Shown in pieces: positions 13,683-22,288 of a stretch of 24,188 nucleotides of DNA. The notes under the pieces were generated by a model that was given only the letters and a program-made list of their open reading frames with translations, did not search any database and was not told the DNA's origin. The position numbers and the translations under genes are program-made. The DNA is from Planctomycetota bacterium (GTDB lineage Bacteria; Planctomycetota; Planctomycetia; Pirellulales; Lacipirellulaceae). Each line of letters starts with the position of its first letter. The first letter of the stretch is position 1. Location: NCBI GenBank assembly GCA_022614705.1, contig JAKEIB010000356.1:1-24188 (forward strand), in the 5' to 3' direction.

Positions 13683-14270
13683 CCGTAACTTCTCGCGAAA
13701 CGGCCAATCATCGTATGGCACAACGAATGGCCAGTATTGTTTAGGCAACCCTTCTTTTAACGGATTGTTTTCGACGTAGCGAATACGCGACCAAACTTCC
13801 GCCGGAGTGTCGAGAAACACTTTCCAACCGCCTTGGGTCCAAACGGGGTGCCAATCCGGTACTGCATTCTCTTTGATGAGCCACAATCGCGACTCTTGCT
13901 GGAAATAGTCGATCATGTTTTCGGCTTGATCGCGATGTTTGCGAATCACGAGGTGAACGTGGTCGGACATGATCGCGCAAGCATAGCAAGTGTATTGATG
14001 CTTACGAACTATCTCGCCAAATGAATTGGCAATTTGACTTCGTTTTTGCTCGTCGAAGCGGATGACGTCGAATTTCAGACGCGGTTCAGCCGATTTATAA
14101 AACTCCCGGACTTTGCTTCTCACGGGTTGTAGTTTTTTGCGGCCGAAGTGAACCTCGCCTAGTTCAGCGAGCACGGGGGTGTAAACGGTTTGCGAACCGC
14201 TGCCGCGTGGGTCATTGCCGAGCCACGTGCCGTAGTTGGTCCAGATCAGGTGGTAGGCGATGACGGACAT
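13677..14270 (-). CDS. REP-associated tyrosine transposase (IS200-like Y1 family)
   Basis: This encodes 197 residues. The HUH motif of Y1 transposases is present in CAIMSDHVHLVIRKH (H104 and H106). The candidate catalytic tyrosine is Y165 in RIRYVENNPLKEGL, the usual downstream block of this family. The N-terminus SVIAYHLIWTNYGTWLGNDP is typical of planctomycete members. Y1 HUH enzymes nick and join single-stranded DNA at hairpin ends; RAYT members are single-copy and are thought to spread REP hairpins rather than themselves. The frame is complete with no internal stop, so it may be active. The ATG at 14270 has no evident Shine-Dalgarno. It is convergent with the gene at 12948-13631. Its stop lies inside the REP arm. 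Confidence 0.92.
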   Translation of the reverse strand: MSVIAYHLIWTNYGTWLGNDPRGSGSQTVYTPVLAELGEVHFGRKKLQPVRSKVREFYKSAEPRLKFDVIRFDEQKRSQIANSFGEIVRKHQYTCYACAIMSDHVHLVIRKHRDQAENMIDYFQQESRLWLIKENAVPDWHPVWTQGGWKVFLDTPAEVWSRIRYVENNPLKEGLPKQYWPFVVPYDDWPFREKLRS

Positions 14271-14299
14271 GGCGTATTCCAGGGAGGAGCGTGGTCCGT

Positions 14300-14327
14300 C
14301 GCTTGCGGTTTAGCTAAACCGCAAGCG
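14300..14327. repeat. REP palindrome, right flank of the RAYT
   Basis: This is a 28-nt perfect palindrome without a loop, centred between 14313 and 14314 (cgcttgcggtttag and its complement). It is the same unit as at 13631-13682, with the two arms joined directly. It lies 30 nt upstream of the transposase start and 36 nt from the ribD stop. Confidence 0.92.
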
Positions 14328-14362
14328 GTGAACCATGATTGCACCCGATTGGGCCCAGGAAA

Positions 14363-15481
14363 TCAAGTATTTATGCGGCCGTGGATGTGGACGTCGGCGT
14401 CAAGTGCTTCGATGGCGACGTCGGCGAGGCGCATGGCGCTGGCCATTCGTTCGATGCCGAGGCCCGCGATGGGGCTGGTGGCCGTTGCACCGCCGGCGAG
14501 CTTGGGTGCGATGAAGACGTGCACTTCGTCGATGGCTTGCATGTCGAAGAGCGTGCCGAGGAGTTTGCTGCCACCTTCGACCAGAACATTCGTCATGCGG
14601 CGGCGGCCCAGTTCTTGAAGGAGTGCGTCCATTCGGGCGCCATGTGTGTCGCCGGAGCAACGGAAGACCTCAGCGCCGGCGTCGGCGAGTTGTTGAGCGG
14701 AATTAGCCGGCGCGTCGTTGGCCGCCGCGACGAGCACGGGGATGTCGCGGGCCGTTTGGATGAGACGGCTATCGAGCGAAAGCGACGCAGCCGAATCAAC
14801 GACAACGCGCGTCGCGATTCGTTTCACATCGGACGGATCGGCGGGGCGGGCGGTGAGCAGCGGATTGTCGGCGTGGGCGGTGCCGCTGCCGATGATGATC
14901 GCGTCGACTCGGCCGCGAAGTTGATGGACCACGCCGCGCGAGGCTTCGCTGGAGATCCATTGACTGTCGCCGGTGCGTGTGGCCAGTTTGCCGTCGAGCG
15001 TCATGGCCCATTTGGCAATCACCCAGGGCCGACCCGTGGTGATGAGTTTGCGATACGGCGCGAGGAGCCAGTTGGCCTCGGCGGCGCGAACGCCTACGTC
15101 GCAGGAAATGCCGGCGGCCTGCAGCTCGGCGATACCGCGGCCGCTCACTGGCGGGAAGGAATCCTGGACGGCGGCGACGACACGCTTCACGCCGGCCGCA
15201 ATGAGCGCTTGCGTGCAGGGCGGGGTTTTGCCGTGATGGCAGCAGGGTTCGAGCGTGACATATGCGGTCGCACCGGACGCCCGTTGGGCGGCGGCTAGCA
15301 GGGCGTTTACTTCGGCGTGGGTGGCGCCGAAGCGTTCGTGAAAACCTTCACCGATGATCTCGCCGTCGCGGACGATCACGCAGCCGACGGGTGGGTTTGG
15401 CTCGACGCAGCCGATGCCGCGGATGGCGAGCGCGAGCGCGCGATCCATGAAGCGGTTGTCGTCACTGGCGCGGTGTGTCAC
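14363..15481 (-). CDS. ribD: Bifunctional riboflavin biosynthesis protein RibD (deaminase/reductase)
   Basis: This encodes 372 residues from the GTG at 15481, close to the E. coli enzyme (367). The N-terminal deaminase domain has the zinc site THAEVNAL (H55, catalytic E57) and TLEPCCHHGKTPPC (C80, C89). The C-terminal reductase domain has KWAMTLDGKLATRTGDSQW, a NADPH/substrate region typical of RibD. It also has VEGGSKLLGTLF and IAPKLAGG near the end. The enzyme deaminates the pyrimidine product of GTP cyclohydrolase II and then reduces its ribose side chain. The frame also starts from a TTG at 15514, which would overlap the upstream gene by 16 nt; an ATG at 15448 is a third option. None has a clear Shine-Dalgarno. 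It is probably co-transcribed with the SEC-C gene. No other rib gene and no FMN riboswitch is present here. Confidence 0.95.
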   Translation of the reverse strand: MTHRASDDNRFMDRALALAIRGIGCVEPNPPVGCVIVRDGEIIGEGFHERFGATHAEVNALLAAAQRASGATAYVTLEPCCHHGKTPPCTQALIAAGVKRVVAAVQDSFPPVSGRGIAELQAAGISCDVGVRAAEANWLLAPYRKLITTGRPWVIAKWAMTLDGKLATRTGDSQWISSEASRGVVHQLRGRVDAIIIGSGTAHADNPLLTARPADPSDVKRIATRVVVDSAASLSLDSRLIQTARDIPVLVAAANDAPANSAQQLADAGAEVFRCSGDTHGARMDALLQELGRRRMTNVLVEGGSKLLGTLFDMQAIDEVHVFIAPKLAGGATATSPIAGLGIERMASAMRLADVAIEALDADVHIHGRINT

Positions 15482-15498
15482 GTCGTGAATCGCGCCGT

Positions 15499-17622
15499 TC
15501 AGGACGGCGTCCAAAGAGCCGATTTGCTGCCGGGCGGACGTTCGCTGTCGGGCGTCCAGATGCGGCCGGCCGGTTCGGGCGCGGCGCCGACGACGACCGG
15601 CATTTCCTCGTCCATCGGAGCGTGCGCGTGCATCGCTTCGGGTAGGACGCCGGTTTCGTATAGCAGTCGATACAAAGCGGCGGCCACGTCGGGATCGTTG
15701 CGGTGCTCCGCCTCGATGCGCGTCAATGCCTGCTTTGCTTCCTCCGGGTTGCCGCTGGTGATGTGCAGTTCGAGTTCGGCCAGGTCCCAGGCGGCGGTCG
15801 ACTCACCGGCGGCCTTGCTATGGGTCCGCGCCTCGTCGACGAGCACCAGCGCACGTTCGGGATCGCGCTCGACGGCGACCAGACGCCGATATGCATCCGA
15901 TGGTGGAATTCGTGTGGCAATTGACGGGCGGCGCACGGCTTCTCGCGCCAGTATCGTGGTGGCGGCCCCGGCGCCGGCCATGACGGCACGCTGATAAAGC
16001 GTCACCAGATCGTCATCGGAAACTGCGTCGATTTGCAGCCGCGCGATGCGAACCAGCGGCAGAGTGATGGCCGGTTGATCGCCCGGCTTGATGGGTTCCG
16101 GTTGCGGCAGGCCGAGTTCGCGGCGCAATTCGGCGATCGCGTCGCTGTCGCGATCGGTATTGGAGCCTTGCTCGAGAATCAAGATGGCGGCGAGGAGCGG
16201 GATGCGGAGCGTAGGGTCGCCCGCCGCTTCGCGAGCGGACCTTCCGCCGAATGCTGGATTGGGCAGCGTCGGCCAGCGCTCGACGATCGCCACGCGGCGT
16301 TCCTCGTCCATGAGTCGGCGACGGACATCGGGCGGCGTGTCGCGCGGCAACTGCCATCGCCAGTTGAGCGCCTGGTCGGTAGGTGAAACGGCGCCGATGA
16401 CTCGCTCATCGGTCATGTCGCCCAGAGTGTGGCCGGCAATTTGTTTGAGCGAACCGATCGTCGCATCGAAGGCGGAGCCTTTATCGACCGTCAATTCGAG
16501 CCGTTCGGGGCGATCGGTTTGCCGGCCGTAGACGGCGAGGATGCCGGCCATTCGCGGCACGTTGCCGCGCTCCAGGCCGACGCCCGATTCGGGCATCGGC
16601 CGATCGAGGAGCACGTACGTGTGTCGCGGCCGCGGCTGATCGTTCTTGGCGAAAAGCGCGGGGTCCATTTCGAATGCCTGGACGCGAGCGTCGGAAAGTA
16701 GACGCGCGACCAAGGAATCGATGTCGGAAACGTCGTAGACCTGCACCACCGAATCGAGCCGCGTCTCTTTGATATTGGGGTCGAGAAGCTGGGCGATCGC
16801 TTCGGCCTCAATGGCGTCGTCCAAGGGGACTTCGAGCTCGGCGTAGGCGTGCAGGCCGGCCACCAGTGCGCGGTCATCGGCGAGCCAGCCGCCCAAAAGT
16901 GCGCGGTTATAGAGGAGCGCCGGCTCCGCGCCGTAGCGTTCGCCCAACCGATCAATGATTGCGACGGCCTGTTGCCACTTACCGTTATTTGCGAGGCGTA
17001 CCGCCTGGTCCGCGTCGGCCCTCCACGGAGCATTCGGCGGGGCCGGACGCAGCGTGACTTGATCGCGCAACAGGAGCGGCAGGCCGGAATAGTGGTGCAG
17101 CGCGGCGAGCACTTCGCGCGAGCGGGTGTCCTCTTTCGGTGCGAGCGCGGCGTGCAGCCAGAGATGGGCCTGGGAGGCCAGCACGTGGCCAGCTTCCAAT
17201 AGCGCGCCGCCAACGGCGCCCATCGCCTCGTACACGCGCAGCGGCATGTCGCGTTCGACGAAGGATAGCGCTTTTTGCAGCGCGCGGACGGCGGCGCGAG
17301 CATCGCCCGATTCGGCGAGCAGCAATGCTTCGCAGGCGTGCGCCGTGGGGCTCTCGACGTGCAGTTTTACAAACTCGGCGACCGTTTTGCGGGCGGAGTC
17401 GATGTCTTCGAGCGCCAATTCAAGCGACGCCTTCAAATCGAGCAGTGACGCCCGGCCGCGATAGCTGGCCAGCGTCTGTTCCACATGACGCAGCGCGGCC
17501 CGCGGCTGCTCGCCTTCGATCATGCGATGGATCTTTTCGATTTCGCCGACCAGATCGGAGCAGCAGAACTTCAACTTTTTGCCGCTGCCACACGGACACA
17601 ACGCGTACGGATCAACAGGCAT
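15499..17622 (-). CDS. SEC-C motif protein with TPR-like repeats
   Basis: This encodes 707 residues. The N-terminus carries a SEC-C zinc motif CPCGSGKKLKFCC (C9, C11, C20, C21), the small metal-binding domain found at the end of SecA and in many unrelated proteins. Residues about 25-270 and 600-660 are helical repeats of TPR type (for example EPALLYNRALLGGWLADDRALVAGLHAYAELEVP). The middle, about 285-480, is a mixed alpha/beta region without a recognisable catalytic motif. There is no signal peptide. Such planctomycete proteins are annotated only as SEC-C or TPR proteins; the function is unknown. The ATG at 17622 puts the SEC-C motif at the extreme N-terminus. The stop lies 17 nt before the preferred ribD start, so the two genes are probably one transcript. 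Confidence 0.88.
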   Translation of the reverse strand: MPVDPYALCPCGSGKKLKFCCSDLVGEIEKIHRMIEGEQPRAALRHVEQTLASYRGRASLLDLKASLELALEDIDSARKTVAEFVKLHVESPTAHACEALLLAESGDARAAVRALQKALSFVERDMPLRVYEAMGAVGGALLEAGHVLASQAHLWLHAALAPKEDTRSREVLAALHHYSGLPLLLRDQVTLRPAPPNAPWRADADQAVRLANNGKWQQAVAIIDRLGERYGAEPALLYNRALLGGWLADDRALVAGLHAYAELEVPLDDAIEAEAIAQLLDPNIKETRLDSVVQVYDVSDIDSLVARLLSDARVQAFEMDPALFAKNDQPRPRHTYVLLDRPMPESGVGLERGNVPRMAGILAVYGRQTDRPERLELTVDKGSAFDATIGSLKQIAGHTLGDMTDERVIGAVSPTDQALNWRWQLPRDTPPDVRRRLMDEERRVAIVERWPTLPNPAFGGRSAREAAGDPTLRIPLLAAILILEQGSNTDRDSDAIAELRRELGLPQPEPIKPGDQPAITLPLVRIARLQIDAVSDDDLVTLYQRAVMAGAGAATTILAREAVRRPSIATRIPPSDAYRRLVAVERDPERALVLVDEARTHSKAAGESTAAWDLAELELHITSGNPEEAKQALTRIEAEHRNDPDVAAALYRLLYETGVLPEAMHAHAPMDEEMPVVVGAAPEPAGRIWTPDSERPPGSKSALWTPS

Positions 17623-17772
17623 GATCGATCATCCACAAGCGAATAAAGACAAAGTGGAACCACCCGGAGCCGGCCGAGCGCGGCTGCGATTACGCTAGAA
17701 CAATCGCCCACGATCCTAGCATAGAAAAACGGGCTTGGCGACCCGCCGAGAACTGCGTCAATGATGCCAAGA

Positions 17773-18837
17773 TTAAGCGCGATTCAATGCGAAATACCGC
17801 CGTTTGTCGGCTAGCAATTTGAGTAACGACTTCTGCGGGTCGGCAAACTTGGCGACGCCTTCTCGCATTAGAGTTTCTTCCAGTTTGTGTACGTCGACTT
17901 TTGAGTCAATGTCGGCAAGCACCGCTGGCGGCGGCAGCTCGTCGATGGTGCGGCGAAACTTGAGTTTGCTCGATTCGACGGCCTCGTTCGTCGCTGGCGG
18001 ATTCGTTTGAATGTCGCTGCCAGCGAGCGCGATCACATATTTCCACGGCGGATCTTCAGGCTTCTTTGTACCGGTGCTGGCGAATACGATTTCCTGCTTC
18101 AGCGGCGTCGGACGCTTCGACCAATACTCTTGGTTCGCGCGCCAAATGCGTTTGACGCCAACGATGCCGACTTGCCCCTGCGCGGACGGTGTTAACTCGG
18201 GCACGTGTTTTTCCGTGTACACATCGACGCGTGAAATGAAAATGCTGTATACGCTTTTGAATCGCTCAAGCGACGACCGGCGCTGAGCGCCGCGCCAGAT
18301 GGCGTCGCGGGCCGATTCGTACTGGCCCATCGTGAAAATGAGCGTGACGTTGATCGTGACGCCAGCGGCGGCCAACTCTTCGAGCGAGTCGAGGCCAGCG
18401 GGCGTGGCGGGCACTTTGATCATGCGGTTTTCGTGGCCTTCGGACCACTGCCGGCCGAGCTCGATATAGCGGCTGACACGATCAGCGTGCGACATCATGG
18501 ATTCGGGGTTTTCAAGCAGCGGGTCGAGCTCGAAACTGACATACCCATCGTCACCACGAGTGGATTTCCAGACTGAGTGAAAAACATTCTGTGCATCGCA
18601 AACAATCGTGTCGGTCAGCCGCCAGGCTACGTCCTCATCGCCAAAACGTTTACACTCCATCAGCGTTTTGAGGTCGCCGTCGAAGCGGCCCGTCTTCACT
18701 AGATCAGCGATGATGATTGGATTCGACGTGGCCCCGGTGATACCGCGCGCACGGTTGAGATGAACCAAGTCGGGGTCGACGGAATCGAGCCAGACCTTGG
18801 TTCCAGTGGCAATGAGGGACTGCAGGGGGGATGGCAT
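17773..18837 (-). CDS. tal: Transaldolase family protein
   Basis: This encodes 354 residues. Transaldolase moves a dihydroxyacetone unit between sugar phosphates in the non-oxidative pentose phosphate pathway. Seen here: VWLDSVD with the conserved Asp (D18), GITGATSNPIII (32-43), the Schiff-base lysine in NRMIKVPAT (K141), INVTLIFTMGQY (162-173) and FISRVDVY (200-207). These are the strand-end motifs of the transaldolase barrel. The frame extends 25 codons further upstream, but the ATG at 18837 has CAGGAG six nt before it (18844-18849 on the plus strand) and fits the family N-terminus. The upstream neighbour is divergent across 351 nt, and the downstream SEC-C gene is 150 nt away in the same orientation. 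Confidence 0.93.
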   Translation of the reverse strand: MPSPLQSLIATGTKVWLDSVDPDLVHLNRARGITGATSNPIIIADLVKTGRFDGDLKTLMECKRFGDEDVAWRLTDTIVCDAQNVFHSVWKSTRGDDGYVSFELDPLLENPESMMSHADRVSRYIELGRQWSEGHENRMIKVPATPAGLDSLEELAAAGVTINVTLIFTMGQYESARDAIWRGAQRRSSLERFKSVYSIFISRVDVYTEKHVPELTPSAQGQVGIVGVKRIWRANQEYWSKRPTPLKQEIVFASTGTKKPEDPPWKYVIALAGSDIQTNPPATNEAVESSKLKFRRTIDELPPPAVLADIDSKVDVHKLEETLMREGVAKFADPQKSLLKLLADKRRYFALNRA

Positions 18838-19188
18838 TGCTAGCTCCTGTCGAACCGGCCGCGGAGGGCGTGCGTGACAACTGGCCATGATACCGCGTTT
18901 CGCTTTTCTCACGAACGGTCAACCGCGAAACTGGTCAATTTGGCAAACCCAGAAAGCATGAATCGACCTTATCGAAAGCAACGATTGCAGCGATTCCTCG
19001 GATTCTAACGGTTATTCCTACATTGCCGACGCATGGAGGTCGATGAAACGATTCACGGGAATCGCCTCGGCGGTTCGTGCCATGCGTTGTGCCGTCGCGG
19101 GTGTGTCATTCCTCCGCGAGTAACGCGGGCGGTAGCGGGATAAGTAATCACAAGGCTTGGCAGACTGGCGACGGGGGAGACGGAATTC
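18838..19188. other. Divergent intergenic region between transaldolase and the BBP7-like gene
   Basis: The 351 nt hold the leaders of two divergent genes. I see no convincing -35/-10 pair, no palindromic element of the families found elsewhere, and no RNA gene. The only coding candidate is the 26-codon frame at 19043-19123, listed separately. Confidence 0.5.
19043..19123 (+). CDS. Possible 26-residue leader peptide upstream of the BBP7-like gene
   Basis: ATG at 19043 to TAA at 19121-19123 encodes a short basic-hydrophobic peptide starting MKRFTGIASAVRAM. A GGAGG at 19035-19039 is only 3 nt from the start, which is closer than ideal. It ends 65 nt before the BBP7-like start. It could be a regulatory upstream ORF, a remnant signal peptide of an older gene start, or chance. 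Confidence 0.25.
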   Translation: MKRFTGIASAVRAMRCAVAGVSFLRE

Positions 19189-20511
19189 ATGGCCAACTCA
19201 GCCCGACATTTCGTGCTGTTCCTAACGGCGGCGCTGTGGGTTGGCGGAGCCGCGGCGCAGGACCTACCGTTCTCCGATGCGGGGGACGAATTGCCCCAGG
19301 ATTTCACGCTTCCGCTAAGCGACGCTCAGGGCCCGGCGGGAATGGGCGCGCCCGAAGTGCGCGATCAGAGCGTGCTTATGGAATCGGTCCACGATCCGAA
19401 GGCCCCATTCAGCGGTTACGAAGACGGCGGGTTCGACGATTTTGGGCCCGAAATGCACGGCCATTGGCCGGGCCTCGCGCCGATCGAGAGCACCGGCACG
19501 TGGTTACGCCGCGGGTTCTGGTATGCCGAGGCCGACGGTGTGATTTGGAACCGCTTGTGGAATCGCGACGACAAGCTGTACGCGGCGCAGGATCCGCAAG
19601 TCAACTCGCCAACGTTCTTTTCACGGCTCAACCCAGTGCCCATTTTGACCACGAACCGTTTGATGTACCTGGAGAGCGCGCATCCGGGCCAGGACGGGTC
19701 GGTGCGCGCGACGTTGGGCAATTTTCTGTTTCGGGACGCGCGAAATCGCGATCACACGGCTGAATTCACGGCGTTCGGCGGCGGCGACTGGCAGCAAGAC
19801 CGTGTGATCACTTCCACGGTCAATTTCGGATTGCAGGTTCCGTTTTACATCGACGGCTTTAACCGTTCGTTCGACAATTCGACGCGCCAAACCATCGACT
19901 ATGGTAGCGATTACAAGAGCTTCGAGCTGAACTACCGCGTCAAGCAGCGTTTGGGGCGCGACCAGTTGGTCATGGACGCCAATGGGCAGTGGCACCGCGC
20001 CGCGCACTCCGGTTTCGAGCGCGACTACCTGGCCGGTTTGCGATTCATGAATCTTGGCGAATCGCTCGATTGGCAGGCGGAGGACATCGTGGTGCTGGGC
20101 GATGACGGACGCTACCAGGTGGAAACTGACAACGACATGATCGGCTTTCAATTGGGTGGCGGGTTCACCTACCAGGCGCCGCGTTGGAGCATCGGCATCA
20201 GTTGCAAGGGCGGTATCTTCGCCAACGATGCCACCGGTCAGACCATACTGGACTTTACGGCCGATGACGACGATGATGCCACACTTTTCCTCAAGGAAGA
20301 CGAGCTGTCGTTCATCGGCGAGGCGCGGCTGTTGGGTCGCTTTCACCTGACGCCCAACATTTCGCTACGTGCAGCGTACGAGATGATGTTCTTGGATTCC
20401 GTCGCGCTGGCTCCCAGCCAGACGACGTTCATTCCTGAATTCGCGTTCCTCAACACCACGGGCGATCCGTTCTATCACGGGGCTTCGTTTGGATTTGAGG
20501 GGTATTGGTAG
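19189..20511 (+). CDS. BBP7-like outer-membrane beta-barrel protein
   Basis: This encodes 440 residues. The signal peptide is clear: MANSARHFVLFLTAALWVGG followed by AAAQ, with cleavage expected after AAA at about residue 23. After an acidic linker (about 24-100) comes WLRRGFWYAEADGVIWNR, and then amphipathic strands alternate through to the end (FGLQVPFYIDGFNRSF, FQLGGGFTYQAPRWSIG, GRFHLTPNISLRAAYEMMFLDSVALAP). The C-terminus HGASFGFEGYW ends in an aromatic residue, as expected for outer-membrane barrels. The pattern fits the BBP7 (DUF1551) family, expanded in planctomycetes; transport or adhesion roles are not established. The start has gggggaga about 8 nt upstream. The next gene, an exported S41 protease, follows after 112 nt with a hairpin between. 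Confidence 0.87.
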   Translation: MANSARHFVLFLTAALWVGGAAAQDLPFSDAGDELPQDFTLPLSDAQGPAGMGAPEVRDQSVLMESVHDPKAPFSGYEDGGFDDFGPEMHGHWPGLAPIESTGTWLRRGFWYAEADGVIWNRLWNRDDKLYAAQDPQVNSPTFFSRLNPVPILTTNRLMYLESAHPGQDGSVRATLGNFLFRDARNRDHTAEFTAFGGGDWQQDRVITSTVNFGLQVPFYIDGFNRSFDNSTRQTIDYGSDYKSFELNYRVKQRLGRDQLVMDANGQWHRAAHSGFERDYLAGLRFMNLGESLDWQAEDIVVLGDDGRYQVETDNDMIGFQLGGGFTYQAPRWSIGISCKGGIFANDATGQTILDFTADDDDDATLFLKEDELSFIGEARLLGRFHLTPNISLRAAYEMMFLDSVALAPSQTTFIPEFAFLNTTGDPFYHGASFGFEGYW

Positions 20512-20576
20512 CCTGCGCCGGCAGCCAATTTTACCTGGGCATTGCGGCAAATAAATTCTGGCCGCACAATCGGCTT

Positions 20577-20607
20577 TGTAGTCCTCTCGCGGAGCGAGAG
20601 GACTACA
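20577..20607. terminator. 14-bp hairpin with GGA triloop between the BBP7-like and S41 genes
   Basis: tgtagtcctctcgc (20577-20590), GGA, gcgagaggactaca (20594-20607): a perfect 14-bp stem. The position suggests a terminator or attenuator after the barrel gene, but no T-run follows. The GGA triloop links it to the mini-hairpins at 294-314, 616-632, 4584-4596 and 9957-9975. It ends 16 nt before the next start codon. Confidence 0.6.
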
Positions 20608-20623
20608 GACTTCGATTTGCCCC

Positions 20624-21952
20624 ATGTCTCAACGCAATCTTCTGGTACTTCTGCTGGCTTGCGCGGTGTCGTACGCGTGCTATGTGCGGGGCGGACAAAA
20701 TCCGTTTGCCCGGTACGTCGCGGAGGGACTGGCCACCATCGACCAGAACGCGCTCGAGAGCGTGCCCGATCAGGAATTGTTCAACGGGGCGATGGACGGA
20801 ATGGTCGGCGTTTTGACGCGTCACGGCGACCAGCATTCCGAGTTCCTCGACGAACAGGAAGCCGACCCGCTGCGCACGGAAATCCGCCAGCAGTTCGGCG
20901 GAATTGGCGTTCGGATCGGGTTTGAGGGCGAGCCGCTGCGGCTGGCGATCGTTGCGCCGCCGGATGCGGATTCTCCTGCCGCACGCGAGAACTTGCAAGC
21001 GGGCGATCGCATTCTCACCATCGACGGCCAAGCGACCGACGGCATGGAAATGGGCGAGGTGCTGCGACGGATGCGCGGCCAGCCGGGCACGTCGGTCCGG
21101 CTTTCGATTCAGCAGGCCGACGCGACGGAGCCGCGAACGGTCGAGCTCGTGCGCGAGGTCATCAACATCGAGTCGGTATTGGGCGACCGACGGAGCAACG
21201 ATGGACGCTGGCAATTCTTGCTCGCAGCCGATCCGCGGATTGCGCATGTCCGCATCACTTTGTTTGGTGAGCGTACGCCGGGCGAGCTGGAACACGTGCT
21301 AAACAACATCGTGGCCCAAGGCGCTGAGGCGGTCGTGCTCGACGTGCGCGACAACGCAGGCGGCGCGCTCGAGGCGGCCGTGGCGATTTGCAAAATGCTT
21401 CTTCCGGCCGGCAAGATGATCGTGGAAACGCGCGGCCGCGATGGGGAAGTTCGCCAGCGGGATGAGACCACCGAGGACGGAGTGTTTTTGAGTCTGCCGC
21501 TCGCGGTGATCGTGAATCAGGAAAGCGCGAGCGCCGCGGAAATTGTTGCCGCGTGTTTGCAGGACCATCATCGCGCGGTCGTCGCTGGACAGCGAAGCTA
21601 TGGCAAGGGAACGGTGCAGCAGCTCGTGCCGCTCGAGTCTGGCAAGAGCCTGTTGCAACTCACTTGGGCCAGCTTTTGGCGGCCGAGCGGTGCTAAGATC
21701 CATCGCGGCGCGGGCGCGACGGAAGACGACATTTGGGGTGTGGTGCCGAACACCGGCTACGAGCGTCGCTTGTCGCCCGAAGAGTATGACGCATTTGTGA
21801 AGTATCGCAGCGATCGCGACCAGATTGGACCTGCGCGCGCGAAAACTACTGCCTCGGAAGAAAACGCGCCTGCTGCGGCGGCGTTTGTCGACGAGCAGCT
21901 TCAATTGGCCGTGAAATATCTGCAGGGCGAATTGGACGGCGAGTCGCGTTGA
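20624..21952 (+). CDS. S41 family (carboxyl-terminal processing) peptidase with PDZ domain
   Basis: This encodes 442 residues. A hydrophobic N-terminal segment (about 5-20) anchors or exports it. Then come a helical region, a PDZ domain at about 90-180 (FGGIGVRIGFEG ... LQAGDRILTIDGQ), and the S41 protease core at 205-380. The catalytic serine is S303 in NQESASAAEI and the lysine is K328 in RSYGKGTVQ, the Ser-Lys dyad of CtpA/Prc peptidases. VVLDVRDNAGGALEAAV (237-253) is the conserved S41 block before it. These enzymes trim C-termini of periplasmic or membrane proteins; the substrate here is unknown. The ATG at 20624 has no good Shine-Dalgarno. It is in the same orientation as the barrel gene upstream, but the intervening hairpin may separate their expression. 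Confidence 0.94.
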   Translation: MSQRNLLVLLLACAVSYACYVRGGQNPFARYVAEGLATIDQNALESVPDQELFNGAMDGMVGVLTRHGDQHSEFLDEQEADPLRTEIRQQFGGIGVRIGFEGEPLRLAIVAPPDADSPAARENLQAGDRILTIDGQATDGMEMGEVLRRMRGQPGTSVRLSIQQADATEPRTVELVREVINIESVLGDRRSNDGRWQFLLAADPRIAHVRITLFGERTPGELEHVLNNIVAQGAEAVVLDVRDNAGGALEAAVAICKMLLPAGKMIVETRGRDGEVRQRDETTEDGVFLSLPLAVIVNQESASAAEIVAACLQDHHRAVVAGQRSYGKGTVQQLVPLESGKSLLQLTWASFWRPSGAKIHRGAGATEDDIWGVVPNTGYERRLSPEEYDAFVKYRSDRDQIGPARAKTTASEENAPAAAAFVDEQLQLAVKYLQGELDGESR

Positions 21953-22288
21953 GCGTTCAGATCGGGACATCTGCCGTTAAACTTTGCCTTCTGGATTGCC
22001 TCGCTTGTAGCGTTTTCTTGGGTGTCGTAATTCTTACGGTGCGGGGCGGCCGCGGTGCGTGCCGGCCGATAGCATCCTAAGCCTCTTGTTCGCAACGAGT
22101 TACGCCGTGGTCCAATAAGCCGGCGAGCGGCATTTTTGCGATTGGCATAGCGTGTGCTTCTAAGAGCATCAACCGCTGTGAGGATGCAGTGGTCACTCGT
22201 CGCGACGCAGGACGCTTACGGCTTATCTCAGGCCGACCTCGTCAAAGCCGGGACAACGTGCGGGAAGGTTGACCGCGCGACTTAAGCC

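Larger units (their letters stand above)
13631..14327. mobile_element. RAYT gene with flanking REP palindromes
   Basis: A tyrosine transposase of the REP-associated type (13677-14270) is bounded by two palindromes built from the same sequence, cgcttgcggtttag and its complement (13631-13682 and 14300-14327). This is the usual RAYT/REP arrangement. No target-site duplication or classical IS ends are seen, and none is expected for this group. Confidence 0.75.

Noticed and set aside
14339..15298. A 319-codon plus-strand frame opposite ribD
   Set aside because: Its sequence is low in hydrophobic core pattern, rich in Gly/Ala/Asp/Arg, and fully antisense to a confidently identified RibD.
19077..19763. 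A 228-codon frame overlapping the start of the BBP7-like gene
   Set aside because: It is in a different frame, lacks a signal peptide and is Arg/Gly-rich; the frame starting at 19189 has a clear signal peptide and barrel pattern.
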